From FW021-bin31 sp964647485 (GTDB taxonomy: Bacteria > Bacteroidota > Bacteroidia > Chitinophagales > Chitinophagaceae), in contig CAZYHV010000016.1 in the NCBI GenBank assembly GCA_964647485.1, positions 19,676-83,675 of the forward strand: a stretch of DNA of 64,000 nt, in the 5' to 3' direction. The translations under genes were made by a program, and so were the position numbers. Shown here piece after piece: positions 35,272 through 44,856 of this stretch. The notes beneath the pieces were generated by a model that was given only the letters and a program-made list of their open reading frames with translations, was not told where the DNA came from and ran no database searches. Every line of letters starts with the position of its first letter. Position 1 is the stretch's first letter.

Positions 35272-36504
35272 GTGCAATCTACAAGTTATCCTAAGGAAAA
35301 AATTCGTGTTTTATTACTTGAAGGAATCCATGATGAGGCAGTAAAGGCTTTTAAAAACGCTGGATATCAGCAGGTAGAGAAACTATCTAAAGCACTTTCA
35401 GAAGAAGAATTAATAGAAAAAATTAAAGGTGTCCATCTCATAGGAGTTCGATCTAAGACCCATATAACTAAAAAAGTGTTAAAATCTGCCGACAAACTTT
35501 TGGCAGTAGGATGTTTTTGTATCGGCACCAATCAGGTGGATTTAGAAGAAGCAACCAATCATGGGGTAGCGGTGTTTAATGCTCCTTATTCTAATACGCG
35601 TTCTGTAGCTGAATTGGTATTGGCATTGTCTATTTTGTTAATAAGAAAAATACCGGATAAAAACAAAGCAGCTCATGAAGGAGTTTGGCTTAAATCCTCT
35701 AATGATAGTCATGAACTAAGAGGAAAGACTTTAGGAATTGTGGGGTATGGGAATATCGGTAGTCAAGTGAGCGTATTAGCAGAGGGGTTAGGGATGCATG
35801 TTATCTATTATGATACGGTTTCAAAGCTTCCTCTTGGGAATGCCGTCCAGGTGAAAACAATAGAAGAACTGATGTCTTCGTCAGATGTGATTACCCTTCA
35901 TGTCCCGGCAGAAGAATCTACTAAGAATATGATAACGGCAGAAGTTTTATCTCATGCCAAAGAAGGTTCCATTTTTATTAATTATGCACGTGGAAATGTC
36001 GTAGATTTGGATGCATTGAGAGCAACCATAGAATCCGGTCAAATCTCGGGAGCTGCTATTGATGTATATCCGTCAGAACCCAAGAAAAAAGGTGGAAATT
36101 TCACCTCTCCAATGCAAAAATTACCGAACGTGATCCTAACACCGCATATTGGAGGCTCTACTGAGGAAGCTCAGTATAATATAGGTCAGGATGTTAGCGG
36201 AAAGCTGTTACGGTATCTTGAGAGTGGTTCTAGTTTTGGATCACATTCTGTACCGGCACAGAATATTCCGATGCAAGAACATAGCCATCGGATTTTACAT
36301 ATCCATAAGAATGTTCCGGGAGTCCTTTCTGACATTAACGCGGCACTTTCGGCTGAGCATATTAATGTTTTGGGACAATATTTGAAAACCAATCCACAGA
36401 TTGGATATGTTGTATTAGATGTAGATCAGGAAGTGTCTACTCAGGCCTTTAAAATTTTAAGTGAAATCCCACATACCATCAAAACCCGATTACTGTTTGA
36501 TTAG
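35272..36504 (+). CDS. serA: D-3-phosphoglycerate dehydrogenase
   Basis: This 410-residue protein starts at GTG; length equals that of E. coli SerA. It commits 3-phosphoglycerate to serine synthesis. The NAD-binding fold holds LGIVGYGNIGSQVSVLAEGLG. Catalytic residues sit in INYARGNVVD (Arg), DVYPSEP (Glu) and LTPHIGGSTEEAQ (His). The C-terminal ACT domain (about 335-410, HKNVPGVLSDINAALSAEHI) suggests serine feedback control. Monocistronic, closed by a strong hairpin terminator. Confidence 0.95.
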   Translation: MQSTSYPKEKIRVLLLEGIHDEAVKAFKNAGYQQVEKLSKALSEEELIEKIKGVHLIGVRSKTHITKKVLKSADKLLAVGCFCIGTNQVDLEEATNHGVAVFNAPYSNTRSVAELVLALSILLIRKIPDKNKAAHEGVWLKSSNDSHELRGKTLGIVGYGNIGSQVSVLAEGLGMHVIYYDTVSKLPLGNAVQVKTIEELMSSSDVITLHVPAEESTKNMITAEVLSHAKEGSIFINYARGNVVDLDALRATIESGQISGAAIDVYPSEPKKKGGNFTSPMQKLPNVILTPHIGGSTEEAQYNIGQDVSGKLLRYLESGSSFGSHSVPAQNIPMQEHSHRILHIHKNVPGVLSDINAALSAEHINVLGQYLKTNPQIGYVVLDVDQEVSTQAFKILSEIPHTIKTRLLFD

Positions 36505-36530
36505 TTGGTAGTTTGTTGAGAAGTAAATAG

Positions 36531-36572
36531 AGTAGCCGTTTCGTAATGATGAAACGGCTACTTTATTTTTTA
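36531..36572 (+). terminator. Strong intrinsic terminator after serA
   Basis: AGTAGCCGTTTC (36531-36542) and GAAACGGCTACT (36551-36562) form a perfect 12-bp stem with an 8-base loop, followed by TTATTTTTT. It also lies just beyond the end of the convergent slipin gene. Confidence 0.93.
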
Positions 36573-37406
36573 TTCTTCTTTGTTGGCGGAATCGGAATCT
36601 TCTCCTCCTTTTGGACTCTCTTCTTTCTTTTTAAAAGGGAAGTCTTTCATCTCCAATTGTGCTCCTTTTTTCATAAAAGGACTGATGAGATCAACGGGAA
36701 TAGGGAAGAGGGTAGTAGAATTATTTTCAGCGGCTATGTCCTGGAGTGTTTGAAGATAACGCAGCGTCAAAGCACTGGGCTCTTTTCCTAAGACAAGCGC
36801 TGCATCCGCTAACTTTTGGGAGGCTTGAAATTCTCCTTCTGCTGAAATTACTTTAGAGCGCCTTTCTCTTTCTGCTTCAGCTTGTCTTGCCATTGCCCGT
36901 TGCATCTCCTGGGGTAGATCTACTTGTTTTACCTCTACATTCGATACTTTTACCCCCCATGGATTGGTATGGTCATCAATAATTTCTTGAAGTTTTAAAT
37001 TGATTTTATCTCTTTGAGAGAGTAAATCGTCTAATTCTAATTGACCAAGTACACTACGTAATGTAGTTTGCGAAATCTGGGAGGTGGCGAACATATAATT
37101 CTCAACATCTATTACTGCTTTATCCGGTGATAGTACTCTGAAGTAAACAACAGCATTCACTTTTACTGAAACATTATCACTGGTGATGATATCTTGTGTT
37201 GGAACGTCTAAGGTTACTGTTCGTAGACTTACCCGAACCATTTTATCAATGATCGGAATTAAGAAAATAAGCCCGGGTCCTCTTGAATCTTCTCCAACCA
37301 ATCGACCTAGTCTAAAGATGACTCCTCGTTCATATTCTTTTAGGATTTTGATGGAATTAGCAAGAATAATGATAATAAATAGGAGAATAACTGCGATAAA
37401 AACCAT
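36570..37406 (-). CDS. Slipin (stomatin/prohibitin, SPFH domain) membrane protein
   Basis: This 278-residue protein starts with one membrane segment (MVFIAVILLFIIIILANSI), followed by the SPFH/band-7 domain: EYERGVIFRLGRLVGEDSRGPG, VRVSLRTVTLDVPTQDIITSDN and AMARQAEAERERRSKVISAEGE. The tail is a short acidic and charged stretch. Slipins oligomerise in membrane microdomains and modulate membrane proteins or proteases. The NfeD-type protease partner often found next to slipins is not present here. It appears monocistronic. Confidence 0.9.
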   Translation of the reverse strand: MVFIAVILLFIIIILANSIKILKEYERGVIFRLGRLVGEDSRGPGLIFLIPIIDKMVRVSLRTVTLDVPTQDIITSDNVSVKVNAVVYFRVLSPDKAVIDVENYMFATSQISQTTLRSVLGQLELDDLLSQRDKINLKLQEIIDDHTNPWGVKVSNVEVKQVDLPQEMQRAMARQAEAERERRSKVISAEGEFQASQKLADAALVLGKEPSALTLRYLQTLQDIAAENNSTTLFPIPVDLISPFMKKGAQLEMKDFPFKKKEESPKGGEDSDSANKEE

Positions 37407-37497
37407 GATGATAAACTTAGAAGATAAAATATGAAAGGGTAAATATACATAACAATCCTTAGAATGATGTAAATAACATTCCTTTCTGAAAGTAATC

Positions 37498-37528
37498 TTT
37501 GAAGTCTTTTAAAATTCGTGTAGGTTTG
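37498..37528 (+). promoter_or_regulatory. Promoter of the ccmC operon
   Basis: TTTG (37498-37501), exactly 19 bases, then TAGGTTTG (37521-37528) fits the Bacteroidota consensus TTTG-N19-TAnnTTTG. The ccmC ATG is 37 bases beyond. Confidence 0.75.
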
Positions 37529-37565
37529 CAGTCACGTATTATTAGGGACTATTAATTCCATAGGG

Positions 37566-38234
37566 ATGAAAAAATATTGGTGGAAAATTCTTAGCATTTT
37601 GTTATTGCTTTATGTGATTATAGCAGGCTTTTTAATTCGGGTGCCTCATTTAGTTATTCTTCATGAAACTGTTAGGAATTTATTTTTCCATGTTCCGATG
37701 TGGATGGCAATGTTTACCTTGTTTTCAGTGTCTTTTATCTGTGCCATTTTGTATTTAAGAAAGGGCGAATTTAAATATGATATTGCCGGAGAAGCATCAG
37801 CGAGTGTAGGACTTGTTTTTGGGGTGATAGGATTAGTAACCGGAGCCGTTTGGGCAAAGTTTACCTGGGGGCAATTCTGGAGTAATGATCCGAAGCAATT
37901 GTATACCGGAGCCGCTTTATTGATCTATTTTGCCTATTTTGTGTTAAGAAATTCTTTTACGGATATTGACAACAGAGCAAAGGTAGCTGCGGTCTATAAT
38001 ATCTTCGCTTTTGCATTATTGATTCCATTAACCATTGTGATTCCAAGAATAACGGACTCTCTCCATCCCGGGAATGGGGGAAATCCGGGATTTGATATAT
38101 ATGATTCTACCGGACATCTTAAAGAAGTATTATATCCGGCGTTTATCGGTTGGACACTTTTGGGGTGCTGGTGTTTCAATCTTGCATATCGGTTTAAGAA
38201 GTTAAGGTATAAAAAGTTGTTTCAGAAATTATAG
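37566..38234 (+). CDS. ccmC: Heme exporter/cytochrome c assembly protein CcmC
   Basis: This 222-residue inner-membrane protein has about six membrane segments. The CcmC/CcsA-type heme-handling tryptophan-rich segment is present as AVWAKFTWGQFWSNDPKQ, with flanking His residues (FFHVPMWMAM and the later SLHPGN). It delivers heme to CcmE for cytochrome c maturation in the periplasm. It is followed by a CcmD-like gene; ccmA, ccmB and ccmE are not in the window. Its presence implies c-type cytochromes and respiration. Confidence 0.9.
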   Translation: MKKYWWKILSILLLLYVIIAGFLIRVPHLVILHETVRNLFFHVPMWMAMFTLFSVSFICAILYLRKGEFKYDIAGEASASVGLVFGVIGLVTGAVWAKFTWGQFWSNDPKQLYTGAALLIYFAYFVLRNSFTDIDNRAKVAAVYNIFAFALLIPLTIVIPRITDSLHPGNGGNPGFDIYDSTGHLKEVLYPAFIGWTLLGCWCFNLAYRFKKLRYKKLFQKL

Positions 38235-38236
38235 GG

Positions 38237-38244
38237 TACCTTTG
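38237..38244 (+). promoter_or_regulatory. Possible internal -7 box (TACCTTTG) before ccmD
   Basis: TACCTTTG follows the ccmC stop codon by two bases, with TTG 17 bases upstream. It could add transcripts for the ccmD-like gene and glutamate dehydrogenase. Confidence 0.4.
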
Positions 38245-38271
38245 TAAGGAGGTTTTAAAATTAATAAAGGA

Positions 38272-38490
38272 ATGAAAGCTTTCATAAAAAAAATGTATTT
38301 GTTTCTGCTTTGCATGGGCATGCCGGCGCTCATTTTTGCTAATGATAAAGTACAAATGGCCGGTGTAATGAGGAGTAATGGTAAGATTTATGTTGTAGTT
38401 GCTGTCTTAGTCATTATTTTTATTGGAATTGTCTTATTTTTAATTAGCTTAGATAGAAAAATTCGTAAATTGGAAAAAGAGAATAAGTAA
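38272..38490 (+). CDS. ccmD: CcmD family small membrane protein
   Basis: This 72-residue protein has a signal-like hydrophobic N-terminus (MYLFLLCMGMPALIFA) and one further membrane segment (IYVVVAVLVIIFIGIVLFLI) followed by the charged helix SLDRKIRKLEKENK, as in Bacteroidota CcmD proteins. CcmD helps CcmC and CcmE handle heme. Its position 37 bases after ccmC supports the call. It is easy to miss because of its size. Confidence 0.75.
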   Translation: MKAFIKKMYLFLLCMGMPALIFANDKVQMAGVMRSNGKIYVVVAVLVIIFIGIVLFLISLDRKIRKLEKENK

Positions 38491-38536
38491 GGATACTTTT
38501 GCTCTTATCTATTTTTAACATTTAAATTGTCTATTC

Positions 38537-39955
38537 ATGCCAGAAAATAACACTTATAGTTTTTTCGAAGGAATTGAGAATAATTTTGAAAAAGCGGCCC
38601 AGCATACAGATTGGGACAGGGGAATCTTAGAACAGATTAAAGCTTGTAATTCTGTTTATAGAATGCGTTTTCCCGTAAAAATAAATAATGACGTGCAAGT
38701 CGTTGAGGCCTATCGGGTGCAACATTCTCACCATAAACTTCCTTGTAAGGGAGGAATACGATTTAGTCATAAGGTGGATCAGGATGAAGTGATGGCTCTT
38801 GCGGCACTGATGACATACAAATGTGCTATTGTTAATGTGCCTTTTGGAGGAGCCAAAGGAGGAATAAAGATAAGTCCTAGAGATTATAGCCCATACCAAT
38901 TGGAGAAAATAACGAGAAGATATACTTCTGAGTTAGTTAAGAAAAACTGTATAGGCCCGGCCTTGGATGTCCCTGCTCCCGATTATGGAACAGGAGCACG
39001 AGAAATGAGTTGGATTTTAGATACGTATCAGGGTATTAAAACCGGAGAAATAGATAGTTTGGGTTGTGTTACGGGGAAACCTGTCCCTCAGGGTGGTGTT
39101 AGAGGAAGAACGGAAGCAACCGGCTTAGGGGTGTTTTATGGGCTGAAAGAAGTCTGTGAAAATAAGGATACAATGGATAGAATCGGACTTGATGCCGGTG
39201 TAGAAGGGAAGAATGTGGTGATTCAGGGTTTTGGAAATGTAGGTTTTAATGCAGCCAAGTGCTTTTATGAAGCCGGTGCTAAAATTACCTGTATCATTGA
39301 ATATGATGGTGCGATATATGATCCTAATGGATTAGATCCGATCACCGTTCAACAATTCAGAAAAGAAACGGGTTCTATTTTGGGCTTTGAGAATTCGAAG
39401 AAATTACATCAAAATACGGATGGCTTGGAATTAGATTGTGATATTCTTATTCCGGCTGCTTTAGAAAGAGTTATCCATAAGGATAATGCGTCAAAGATCA
39501 AAGCCAAAATTATAGGAGAAGCAGCCAATGGTCCGGTAACCCCGGAAGCTGATATTATCCTGGCTAAGAAAAATGTATTGGTCGTACCGGATATGTTTTT
39601 AAATGCCGGAGGGGTTACAGTATCTTATTTTGAATGGTTGAAGAATTTGAGTCATGTGCGCTACGGTAGAATGGAGAAGCGTTTTAGTGAGAATATGCAT
39701 CATCATATTTTGGGACAAATTGAAGAATTAACAGGAAAGCGGGTCAATGAACAGGAACGGAAGTTTATTTTACATGGTGCAGATGAAGTAGATTTGGTCT
39801 ATTCGGGACTGGAAGGAACAATGATTCAGGCGGTGAATGAGATCAGAGAAATTTGGTTCGGAAGAAAAGAAGTGAAAGATATGCGTACTGCTGCTTATAT
39901 ATGTGCTATTGATAAAGTGGCTGTAGCATATTCTCAATTAGGAATCTTCCCCTAG
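38537..39955 (+). CDS. gdhA: Glutamate dehydrogenase (Glu/Leu/Phe/Val dehydrogenase family)
   Basis: This 472-residue protein interconverts glutamate and 2-oxoglutarate with ammonia. The substrate domain contains LPCKGGIRF and the catalytic Lys region MTYKCAIVNVPFGGAKGG, then PALDVPAPDYGTGAREM. The Rossmann domain contains VVIQGFGNVGFNAAKCFYE. Cofactor preference cannot be stated safely. It lies 46 bases after the ccmD-like gene and is followed by a terminator. Confidence 0.93.
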   Translation: MPENNTYSFFEGIENNFEKAAQHTDWDRGILEQIKACNSVYRMRFPVKINNDVQVVEAYRVQHSHHKLPCKGGIRFSHKVDQDEVMALAALMTYKCAIVNVPFGGAKGGIKISPRDYSPYQLEKITRRYTSELVKKNCIGPALDVPAPDYGTGAREMSWILDTYQGIKTGEIDSLGCVTGKPVPQGGVRGRTEATGLGVFYGLKEVCENKDTMDRIGLDAGVEGKNVVIQGFGNVGFNAAKCFYEAGAKITCIIEYDGAIYDPNGLDPITVQQFRKETGSILGFENSKKLHQNTDGLELDCDILIPAALERVIHKDNASKIKAKIIGEAANGPVTPEADIILAKKNVLVVPDMFLNAGGVTVSYFEWLKNLSHVRYGRMEKRFSENMHHHILGQIEELTGKRVNEQERKFILHGADEVDLVYSGLEGTMIQAVNEIREIWFGRKEVKDMRTAAYICAIDKVAVAYSQLGIFP

Positions 39956-39978
39956 TTAAAGAGAAATGGAGAAAAAAA

Positions 39979-40015
39979 AGCTGTTCAGGATTGGATACTG
40001 AATGGCTTTTTTTTT
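39979..40015 (+). terminator. Intrinsic terminator after glutamate dehydrogenase
   Basis: AGCTGTTCAG (39979-39988) pairs with CTGAATGGCT (39998-40007), including G-T pairs, followed by eight T. Confidence 0.85.
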
Positions 40016-40034
40016 AGGTGGGAAGAAATATTTA

Positions 40035-41138
40035 TTATTCGTCGAACAGGTAAGGAATGGATACTCTAAAGGCTTTAGGTCGATAAAAATTTGGATTTTG
40101 ATGCCCTTCTTTGCAAATATTTATACAGTCAGAATATCCATTGATAGAGTAGGTGATTAAGAGCTCATTATGGTCATTGATATAGGCGGGATGTGCGATG
40201 GGGAAATAGAAAAAAGGGTAATGACCTTGCAGGGTATCATCAATGGTATAGATCGTTTTCTTTTTAGAAAAGGGTCCTGTTGGAAAATCACTGACGGATG
40301 CAAAAATCCTTTTTCCTTGATCGCAGCCTACGCTAAATTCAGAACTGAGTAGAAGATATTTACCATTTACAAAGCTTACATGGATGCTATTGGAAGCACT
40401 TTCTGTAATTTTTACTGCTTCATCTACCTCTTGACTCCATTTTTTACCGTTCCAAAACTCCCAGTATCCATTGGGATTTCCTAGAGGAATACGAGCGACA
40501 AAGACCTCTCCTTTGAGTTGGGCTAATTTACAGCCAAAAGCATAAATATATCCTGCTTTTTTGTCTTTTATGAATCCTTTTCCAAAATCAATTCCTTGAA
40601 AGGAGGGTAAAGTATCATAAGAAACAACTTTTTGATTAGAGAGTGTCATCTTTGCCCATTGGTCTTGTCCTGAATTTTTCCAGCTCCAGGCTCCTCCTTC
40701 CGCTGTTTTCTCTAAAGCACTCAAGTAGATGAAAATGGTATCCCCAAGTTGAAATCCGTTTTCCGGCCAAAACCAATAATGATTATCCGGAGTATTCTTA
40801 AAAAGGCTTTTGACTTTTTTGCTTTTTCCTATAAGGGTTTGAGCATCTTGAGGTCTCCAATCGTCCTTGTCTTGGAGTAAAGCTCCATTTCTTACTTGAA
40901 ATAAGCAGGGGATTTTCTTTGTTTTAGGATTATAATCATTGATATGGCTATCTCCAAACAGCCATAGTATTTTCTGATTAGATAATGATATTGAAAGAGC
41001 TCCATCCCCTGCAATCCATCCACTATCTCTTTGGAAAAACTGAGTAACCATAGTATCCTTATGAGCAATATTGGTCGGTATCGAGTCTTTCTGCTGATGA
41101 GTGAAAGAGAAAATAAGTAGTGCAAATAATAACTTCAT
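40035..41138 (-). CDS. Secreted DUF4185/DUF5005-like beta-propeller protein
   Basis: This 367-residue protein has a short hydrophobic leader (MKLLFALLIFSFTHQQ). It is rich in beta-propeller motifs resembling five-bladed glycoside-hydrolase-like folds: GWIAGDGALSISLSNQKILWLFGDSH, PENGFQLGDTIFIYLS, and HVSFVNGKYLLLSSEF. Such DUF4185/DUF5005 proteins are secreted and presumed carbohydrate-active. The reaction is not known and the family name is given from resemblance only. It lies between convergent gdhA and the sulfite reductase operon, 52 bases beyond the cysI stop codon on the same strand. Confidence 0.6.
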   Translation of the reverse strand: MKLLFALLIFSFTHQQKDSIPTNIAHKDTMVTQFFQRDSGWIAGDGALSISLSNQKILWLFGDSHINDYNPKTKKIPCLFQVRNGALLQDKDDWRPQDAQTLIGKSKKVKSLFKNTPDNHYWFWPENGFQLGDTIFIYLSALEKTAEGGAWSWKNSGQDQWAKMTLSNQKVVSYDTLPSFQGIDFGKGFIKDKKAGYIYAFGCKLAQLKGEVFVARIPLGNPNGYWEFWNGKKWSQEVDEAVKITESASNSIHVSFVNGKYLLLSSEFSVGCDQGKRIFASVSDFPTGPFSKKKTIYTIDDTLQGHYPFFYFPIAHPAYINDHNELLITYSINGYSDCINICKEGHQNPNFYRPKAFRVSIPYLFDE

Positions 41139-41190
41139 AGCCGGTTGTGAAACAATTGATCTTCAAAGAAAGATACAATTTTTATTGTTT

Positions 41191-42864
41191 CTATTCGACT
41201 ATTTTTTTACGATGCACAAAATCTCCAAAATGTTCTCCTTTTTTTCTTTCTTTAGAATAACTTTCAATAATGGGTTCTAAGGTTGCTAAGATATCCTTTT
41301 CGGCGAGCATTTCTTTATGTAATGTATTCAGTCGATCACCATTATGGCTTGCTCCTAAATATAAGTTGTATTTGCCGATGGCCTTACCAATCAGTCCGAT
41401 TTCTCCCAAACGAGATCTTGCACAACCATTTGGACATCCTGTCATCCTAATCACAATGGATTCTTTTTCGAGTCCGTTTTTCTCTATAATAACATCCAAT
41501 TTGTCGATTAAGAAGGGGAGATACCGTTCAGACTCGGCAAATGCAAGTCCACAGGTGTTTAACGCAACACAGGCCATCGAGGCACGTCTTAACTCGGTAT
41601 GGGATTCATTGTTTAATACGCCATGTTTGTCCAGAATGGCTTCGATTTTTTTCTTATCCTTTTCTTCGACATTAGCAACAATAAGGTTTTGATTTCCCGT
41701 AAGTCTAAAGTCTCCTTTATGAAACTGAGCAAGTTCTCTCAACGCATCTTTAAGGGTGTATCCTTCTTGGTTTTTTACCCTTCCGTTTTCAACAAATAAG
41801 GTGTAAAACCATTTGTTATTAATTCCTTTCAGCCAACCATATTGATCTCCATTATTGTCAAAATGGAAAGGTTTAGCTTTTTCCAATTTCCAACCTAATC
41901 TATTTTCTAACTCTTCTACGAACCAATCTACCCCTCTGTCATCAATCGTATATTTTAGCCGGGCATGCTTTCTCTCTTTTCGGTCTCCAAAATCCCTTTG
42001 AATCTCTACAATGTTTTTGGAAACTTCTACAATATCCTTCGGTGAAATGAAACCAATTACATCGCCTAATCGGGGATAAGTGGTATCATCTCCGAATGTG
42101 GCTCCCATACCGCCACCAACAGTGACATTAAAGCCTTTTAATTTACCCTCTTCCTCAATGACAATATAACCTAAATCACTCGCGTAGATGTCAATATCAT
42201 TATTAGGAGGAGTAACTAAACCTATTTTGAATTTACGAGGCAGATATCTGTTTTTATAAAGCGGTTCTTGTTCCTCTTTGGTATCCTTCACTTTCTCCTC
42301 ATCCAACCAGATTTCATAATAAGCTCGTGACTTGGGCTTAAAGTATTCACTTAATTCATTGGCATAGCTAAAAACTTCCTCATAGACCTTTGATTGATAG
42401 GGATTAGGGTTGCACATTACATTTCTATTCACGTCACCGCAAGCTGCGATCGTGCTCATCAATGCCTTATTAATTTTAAAGATAGAGTTTTTTAGATTAT
42501 GCTTAAGAATTCCGTGAAGTTGAAAAGATTGGCGCGTAGTCAGCTTCATGGTTCCATTCCCATAATCTTCTGAAATCTTATCTAAAACAAGCCATTGGTC
42601 GGTAGAAACTACCCCTCCGGCTGCTCTTACTCTAACAAAAAACTGATATAGCGGCTCCAACTTTTGTTTTTTCCGTTCTTTTTCTAAATCTCTATCATGT
42701 TGTTGATAAGATCCGTGAAATTTAAGGATTTTTACATCATCCGGAGGTAAAGCTCCGGTTAATGGATCTTTTAATGATTCTTTAATATTGGCTCTCAGAT
42801 AATCACTTTGTTCTTTTAGGTGCTCATCGTATGAGAGATTTTCATCGGTTATTTTAACTGCCAT
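41191..42864 (-). CDS. cysI: Sulfite reductase (NADPH) hemoprotein beta subunit
   Basis: This 557-residue protein reduces sulfite to sulfide by six electrons. The siroheme and 4Fe-4S ligands are present as CVALNTCGLAFAE and MTGCPNGCARSRLGEIG. Earlier signatures are TTRQSFQLHGILK, CGDVNRNVMC and TVGGGMGATFG. Length matches E. coli CysI. It follows cysJ by 27 bases, and the siroheme-making genes lie further upstream in the same direction. Cytoplasmic, part of assimilatory cysteine synthesis. Confidence 0.95.
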   Translation of the reverse strand: MAVKITDENLSYDEHLKEQSDYLRANIKESLKDPLTGALPPDDVKILKFHGSYQQHDRDLEKERKKQKLEPLYQFFVRVRAAGGVVSTDQWLVLDKISEDYGNGTMKLTTRQSFQLHGILKHNLKNSIFKINKALMSTIAACGDVNRNVMCNPNPYQSKVYEEVFSYANELSEYFKPKSRAYYEIWLDEEKVKDTKEEQEPLYKNRYLPRKFKIGLVTPPNNDIDIYASDLGYIVIEEEGKLKGFNVTVGGGMGATFGDDTTYPRLGDVIGFISPKDIVEVSKNIVEIQRDFGDRKERKHARLKYTIDDRGVDWFVEELENRLGWKLEKAKPFHFDNNGDQYGWLKGINNKWFYTLFVENGRVKNQEGYTLKDALRELAQFHKGDFRLTGNQNLIVANVEEKDKKKIEAILDKHGVLNNESHTELRRASMACVALNTCGLAFAESERYLPFLIDKLDVIIEKNGLEKESIVIRMTGCPNGCARSRLGEIGLIGKAIGKYNLYLGASHNGDRLNTLHKEMLAEKDILATLEPIIESYSKERKKGEHFGDFVHRKKIVE

Positions 42865-42891
42865 TTTTTTTCTATTTAAAGGTTTTAATCT

Positions 42892-44715
42892 TTAATATAC
42901 GTCTGTTTGATATCTGCCTGTTTTTCTTAATTGTTTGACATAGTCTTTGGCTTCTTCCTCCGTCTTCTTTCCGTGGTTTTGAATGATTGTATTTAAAGCC
43001 AAATCGACATCTTTTGCCATGTGATCTTTATCTCCGCAGACATAAAAGTGTGCTCCCTCTTCTAACCATTGGAATAATTCTTCTCCTTTTTCAATCATTT
43101 TGTGCTGTACATAAACTTTTTCTTCCTGATCTCTCGAAAAGGCAATGTCAGCCTGAGTAAGTAATCCTTCTTCACGATATTGTAGCCATTCTGTTTGATA
43201 CAGGAAATCAGATAAAAAGTTACGATCTCCAAAGAATAGCCATGATTTCCCCGGATTTTCCTGGGCATCCCGTTGTTGAATGAAGGATCGGAAAGGAGCT
43301 ACTCCTGTTCCGGGTCCTACCATAATGATAGGCTTCTCGGCTTCTTTCGGAAGTTTAAATCTGCTGTTGGGATCTATAAATACTTTGACTTGATCGTCTT
43401 CCTGTATTTGATCTGCTAAAAAGGAAGAACAAAGTCCCTCTTTATCTCGACCATGTGCATTATATCTAACCGATGATACGAGAATATGTACTTCATCTTC
43501 TACTTCTTCCTGACTGGAAGCAATGGAGTACATTCTGGGCATATTTTTACGTAATATCGAAATGAAGGATTGTGGAGTAAATTCATATTCCTCTTCACTA
43601 ATCAAGTCCAGGATATCTCTACCATATAAATATTCTGACCGTGCTTTTTTATCCTCACTAATCTTTATTAACTTGGAACTATTTGTTAACTCAATATATT
43701 TCTTCAGAGAAAGATTAGTTATTGTTGTTAGTTCATAGTCTGAAAGCAGTGCCTCTTCTAGTGACTTTACCCCTTGATGCGTTTCTACTTCTTCTTTTCC
43801 TGAAAATTTTAATTTTTCCAGAATGGTATGTACCAGCTTTGAGTTATTGAGCGCATAAATACCTAATGCATCTCCAGGTTCATATTTTAATTCTGATTCG
43901 GCTAAGTCTAATTCAAGATGAATTGTTTCTTTTGTCGAACCTCTTCCGTTTAGGTTGACCTTTTTCAATATTGTAGCAGGGAAGGGGTTCTTCTTATTGT
44001 AAACCGTAGATGTGGCAGTTGCTGCTGCCTGAGGAACTCTGGCACCTACTAATTCCCCATTATTCCCAACGGACATTCCTGATTTTGAAGTAACTTCACT
44101 AATCCATTCTTCAAAATTATCTTCAAAATCTACATCACAGTCTACACGATCCTTGATTCGATGAGCTCCCTTTTTAGCGAGAGCAGCATCAAAATCTTTT
44201 CCTGTTTGACAAAACTCTGCATAGGAGGAATCCCCTAGTGCTAAGACACTATAAGAGATATGATCCAATTTAGGAGCACGTTTTCCTTGTAAAAATTCGA
44301 GGAATTCTTCTGCCTGAGGGGGAGGATCTCCCTCGCCATCAGTACTGACAATAATCAGCAGCTCTTGTATTTTCTTTAGGTTTTTAGTCTTAAAAGACTC
44401 CATATCGGAAACTTTAGCTTCTCTTCCGGTTTTTTCAAATCTTTTGGCAGCCTCTTTTGCCAGATTTTCACAGTTTCCGGTGTGAGTTCCATAAAGAATC
44501 CAAATAGGAGTAGATTTTACCGATTTAGTGGACTGCAATACTTCTTTCTGCTGTGGTGCTACCATAGTATCCTCATGCATGAAAGCTTCAATTCCTGTTA
44601 GGTAGCCATTTAACCATTGAAATTGTCTGGAGTCTAAACTAGGTAAAACTTCATTGAGCTGATCCGCTTGATTTTCAGAAAGAGGACCTCTTTTTAAGCT
44701 GGTTTTCCAATCCAT
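42892..44715 (-). CDS. cysJ: Sulfite reductase (NADPH) flavoprotein alpha subunit
   Basis: This 607-residue protein passes electrons from NADPH through FAD and FMN to CysI. Domains in order are a short N-terminal segment, a flavodoxin domain (about 70-215, ILYGTHTGNCENLAKEAAKR and STDGEGDPPPQA), an FAD domain (about 245-440, with RMYSIASSQ), and an NADPH domain (about 455-607, GPGTGVAPFRSFIQQR, and the C-terminal RYQTDVY). The C-terminus matches E. coli CysJ. The gap of 141 bases from the siroheme gene upstream carries no obvious terminator. Confidence 0.95.
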   Translation of the reverse strand: MDWKTSLKRGPLSENQADQLNEVLPSLDSRQFQWLNGYLTGIEAFMHEDTMVAPQQKEVLQSTKSVKSTPIWILYGTHTGNCENLAKEAAKRFEKTGREAKVSDMESFKTKNLKKIQELLIIVSTDGEGDPPPQAEEFLEFLQGKRAPKLDHISYSVLALGDSSYAEFCQTGKDFDAALAKKGAHRIKDRVDCDVDFEDNFEEWISEVTSKSGMSVGNNGELVGARVPQAAATATSTVYNKKNPFPATILKKVNLNGRGSTKETIHLELDLAESELKYEPGDALGIYALNNSKLVHTILEKLKFSGKEEVETHQGVKSLEEALLSDYELTTITNLSLKKYIELTNSSKLIKISEDKKARSEYLYGRDILDLISEEEYEFTPQSFISILRKNMPRMYSIASSQEEVEDEVHILVSSVRYNAHGRDKEGLCSSFLADQIQEDDQVKVFIDPNSRFKLPKEAEKPIIMVGPGTGVAPFRSFIQQRDAQENPGKSWLFFGDRNFLSDFLYQTEWLQYREEGLLTQADIAFSRDQEEKVYVQHKMIEKGEELFQWLEEGAHFYVCGDKDHMAKDVDLALNTIIQNHGKKTEEEAKDYVKQLRKTGRYQTDVY

Positions 44716-44856
44716 TTTTATTTATTCTTTTTAATTTTATCTATAGAAGACGCCAAAGATGGTTTTTATTTTGTCGTACCTTCTAGTAGCGCCCATCCGT
44801 TTTTTTGTTATTCCCTTATGTATCCCTTGGTTGTTATGGATGATTTATATTTTCTT